This document shows positions 31,445 to 32,574 of a DNA stretch of 32,574 nt, piece by piece. Where the stretch lies: positions 1-32,574 of the forward strand of contig ONGJ01000027.1 of the NCBI GenBank assembly GCA_900317375.1. Reading direction: 5' to 3'. Under the pieces are notes generated by a model. That model was given only the letters and a program-made list of their open reading frames with translations, was not told the origin of the DNA and searched no databases. The first letter of the stretch is position 1. The number at the start of each line of letters is the position of its first letter. This DNA is from an uncultured Eubacteriales bacterium. Its GTDB lineage: Bacteria; Bacillota; Clostridia; Oscillospirales; Oscillospiraceae. The position numbers and the translations under genes are program-made.

Positions 31445-31473
31445 TTGATTTTCGCCCGGTTTTTCTGTATAAT
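31445..31473 (+). promoter_or_regulatory. Strong predicted promoter and about 105-nt leader for the GT51 gene
   Basis: TTGATT (31445-31450), 17 bp, TATAAT (31468-31473). The leader between about 31480 and 31585 contains CCCGGC...GCCGGG and GGAGGATTCCTCC self-complementary stretches that could fold, but no recognised riboswitch. The rest of 31287-31444 holds nothing recognised. Confidence 0.6.
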
Positions 31474-31585
31474 TTCCGCGGTCGAAAGCCCCGGCGGGCT
31501 AATCCTGCCGGGTATGCCGGAGGATTCCTCCATGGTATCGTCAAGGAAGGACCGGTAAATACATTTTTCTCGGGGGAATTACAGC

Positions 31586-32386
31586 TTGATCATCAAAAAG
31601 ACAGTCGGCGTCGTGCTCGCGGCAGCCCTCGCGGGCTTTGCCGGGGTTTCGTGCTATGCCCTTTTTCTGCTGAAAAAACGGCCGCCGCTCAGCCTGTATG
31701 AGTCGCGCAGAGCGCAGCCTGACTTCCTGCCCCTTGAGAAGATCCCTCCGAAGCAGATTCTGCTGATCCTCAGGCAGGAGGACCGCGTCTTCTATGAACA
31801 CCCCGGATACAATATGAAGCTCATCCGCAGAGCCTGGAAAACGAATCTCCGGGAAAAGCGGTTTGTCCGCGGCGGCAGCACCATCACCCAGCAGCTCGCC
31901 AAAAACCTGTATCTGCGCTTCACAAAGAGCTTTCGGCGAAAAGCGGCAGAACTTCTGATCGCCCTGGCGCTGGAGCATGAGCTCGGGAAGGACCGCATCC
32001 TGGAGCTGTATGTCAATATCCTCTATTTCGGCAACGGCGTTTACGGCATCAGCGATGCAGCCGGCTTCTATTTCGGCAAGGATGTCTCCGCGCTGAGTCT
32101 CAATCAGATGATCATGCTGTCCCTCCTTCCTCAGGCGCCGACTGCCGGCAACCCGATCCAGCACCCGGAGGTATTCGAGCGCCTGCGCAACAGGAACCTT
32201 TATCTGCTCACACAGCGTGAGCCGCCGCTGATCACCCCGACGGAGGAGGCGGACATTCTCTCCCGCGACGCCGCCCATCTGGATCCAGAGCTGAGGAAGC
32301 AGGACGATTTCACCCGGAGCTATCCCCAGACCGTGCCTATGATCAACGAGCGCTTCGGCCCGTTTTCCGGGTGGCCAGACATATGA
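31586..32386 (+). CDS. Monofunctional peptidoglycan glycosyltransferase (GT51)
   Basis: A membrane-anchored GT51 transglycosylase (MtgA/MGT type) that polymerises lipid II into glycan strands, with no transpeptidase domain in its 266 residues. One N-terminal TM helix (about 7-29) puts the domain outside. Landmarks: RQEDRVFYEHPGYN with the first catalytic Glu65, RGGSTITQQLAKNLYL (about 96-110) and ILELYVNILYFGNGVYGI with the second Glu140. The product ends soon after the domain. The start is TTG at 31586 with GGGGGA about 8 bases upstream; this is a rare start codon but no better one is close. A promoter lies at 31445-31473. Confidence 0.9.
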   Translation: MIIKKTVGVVLAAALAGFAGVSCYALFLLKKRPPLSLYESRRAQPDFLPLEKIPPKQILLILRQEDRVFYEHPGYNMKLIRRAWKTNLREKRFVRGGSTITQQLAKNLYLRFTKSFRRKAAELLIALALEHELGKDRILELYVNILYFGNGVYGISDAAGFYFGKDVSALSLNQMIMLSLLPQAPTAGNPIQHPEVFERLRNRNLYLLTQREPPLITPTEEADILSRDAAHLDPELRKQDDFTRSYPQTVPMINERFGPFSGWPDI

Positions 32387-32477
32387 CTGCAAGCGTCTGC
32401 AGAAAGACGTGTTTCGGTAAAAGGGGTCTGCATATTGAAAAGGACAGTGAAGCGGCATAAAACAGAACACGCAAGAA

Positions 32478-32574
32478 GGGGCTGTAGCAAAACAGCCTGA
32501 AAAGAACAAGAAGTCGAGACGACCCAAAAGGGTAGCCTCGGCTTCTTGTTTGTGGTAAAATAAGTTTGTGAAAA
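32478..32574. mobile_element. Probable left end of an insertion sequence (runs off the window)
   Basis: From 32478 the sequence starts GGGGCTGTAGCAAAACAGCC, like terminal repeats of Clostridia IS1182-type elements. A long hairpin follows (AACAAGAAGTCGAG 32505-32518 with CTCGGCTTCTTGTT 32537-32550), then TGTGGTAAAATAAG resembling a -10 just before the edge. No transposase is visible because the window ends, so the family assignment is tentative. Confidence 0.45.

Noticed and set aside
31541-32527. A 328-codon minus-strand open frame over the GT51 gene
   Set aside because: It is antisense to GGSTITQQLAKN and the other GT51 motifs, and has no recognisable domain or RBS.
1-32574. CRISPR arrays, tRNA or rRNA genes, prophage structural genes
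   Set aside because: No regularly spaced repeats, no cloverleaf-like segments or CCA-ended RNAs, and no phage-type proteins were seen on either strand.

Overview
The window looks like chromosomal DNA of a Gram-positive Clostridia bacterium, most likely a Lachnospiraceae-type gut or rumen anaerobe. It has moderately high GC, AGGAGG-type ribosome binding sites and sigma-A promoters (TTGACA/TATAAT). Its gene families include MATE pumps, LytS-type histidine kinases, DUF3089 hydrolases, YtcJ-like amidohydrolases, a small alarmone synthetase and a monofunctional GT51 glycosyltransferase. The taxonomic placement is inferred; there is no rRNA or other marker gene here.

Layout. 1-4.3 kb: a tandem-duplicated DUF1269-like protein (runs off the left edge), an exported Ntn-hydrolase, a DUF5655-GNAT operon and a small acidic protein. 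4.3-6.1 kb: a PaaI-type thioesterase coupled to a DUF3089 alpha/beta hydrolase, followed by a decayed 5'-nucleotidase tail. 6.2-9.7 kb: a secreted protein of unknown function, a frameshifted membrane gene, a gene-poor stretch and a PAP2 phosphatase. 9.7-16.5 kb: two short genes encoding peptides with matching double-glycine leaders and Cys/His knuckles (9852 and 16448) lie either side of a secreted DUF3089 hydrolase, a secreted X-Pro dipeptidyl-peptidase-like enzyme, a SIMPL-domain protein and a MATE transporter with a C-terminal ATPase-like domain. 16.7-20.5 kb: a giant sensory MscS channel, a HicA relic and a small (p)ppGpp synthetase. 20.5-24.5 kb: a compositionally distinct pair of amidohydrolases bounded by an 81/82-bp direct repeat and a chimeric relic. 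24.6-26.5 kb: an XRE-receiver regulator with its LytS-like kinase. 26.6-32.4 kb: a second MATE pump, a third amidohydrolase, a carboxylesterase relic, a family 2 glycosyltransferase and a GT51 transglycosylase. The right edge probably enters an insertion sequence.

The best candidate for something undescribed is the pair of double-glycine-leader, zinc-knuckle-like peptides. They share leader sequence and a nearly superimposable 77-78 bp upstream region: same -35/-10 spacing, repeated TGTGA blocks, same RBS. They therefore look like members of one co-regulated peptide family. One member is the first gene of a putative operon with a secreted DUF3089 hydrolase. No dedicated exporter or leader peptidase is present in the window, so processing would have to be supplied from elsewhere.

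Much of the window is made of exported or envelope functions (hydrolases, peptidases, PAP2, GT51, MscS, MATE). It also carries several relics (5'-nucleotidase, HicA, carboxylesterase, amidohydrolase 5' end), which suggests a turnover-prone accessory region.
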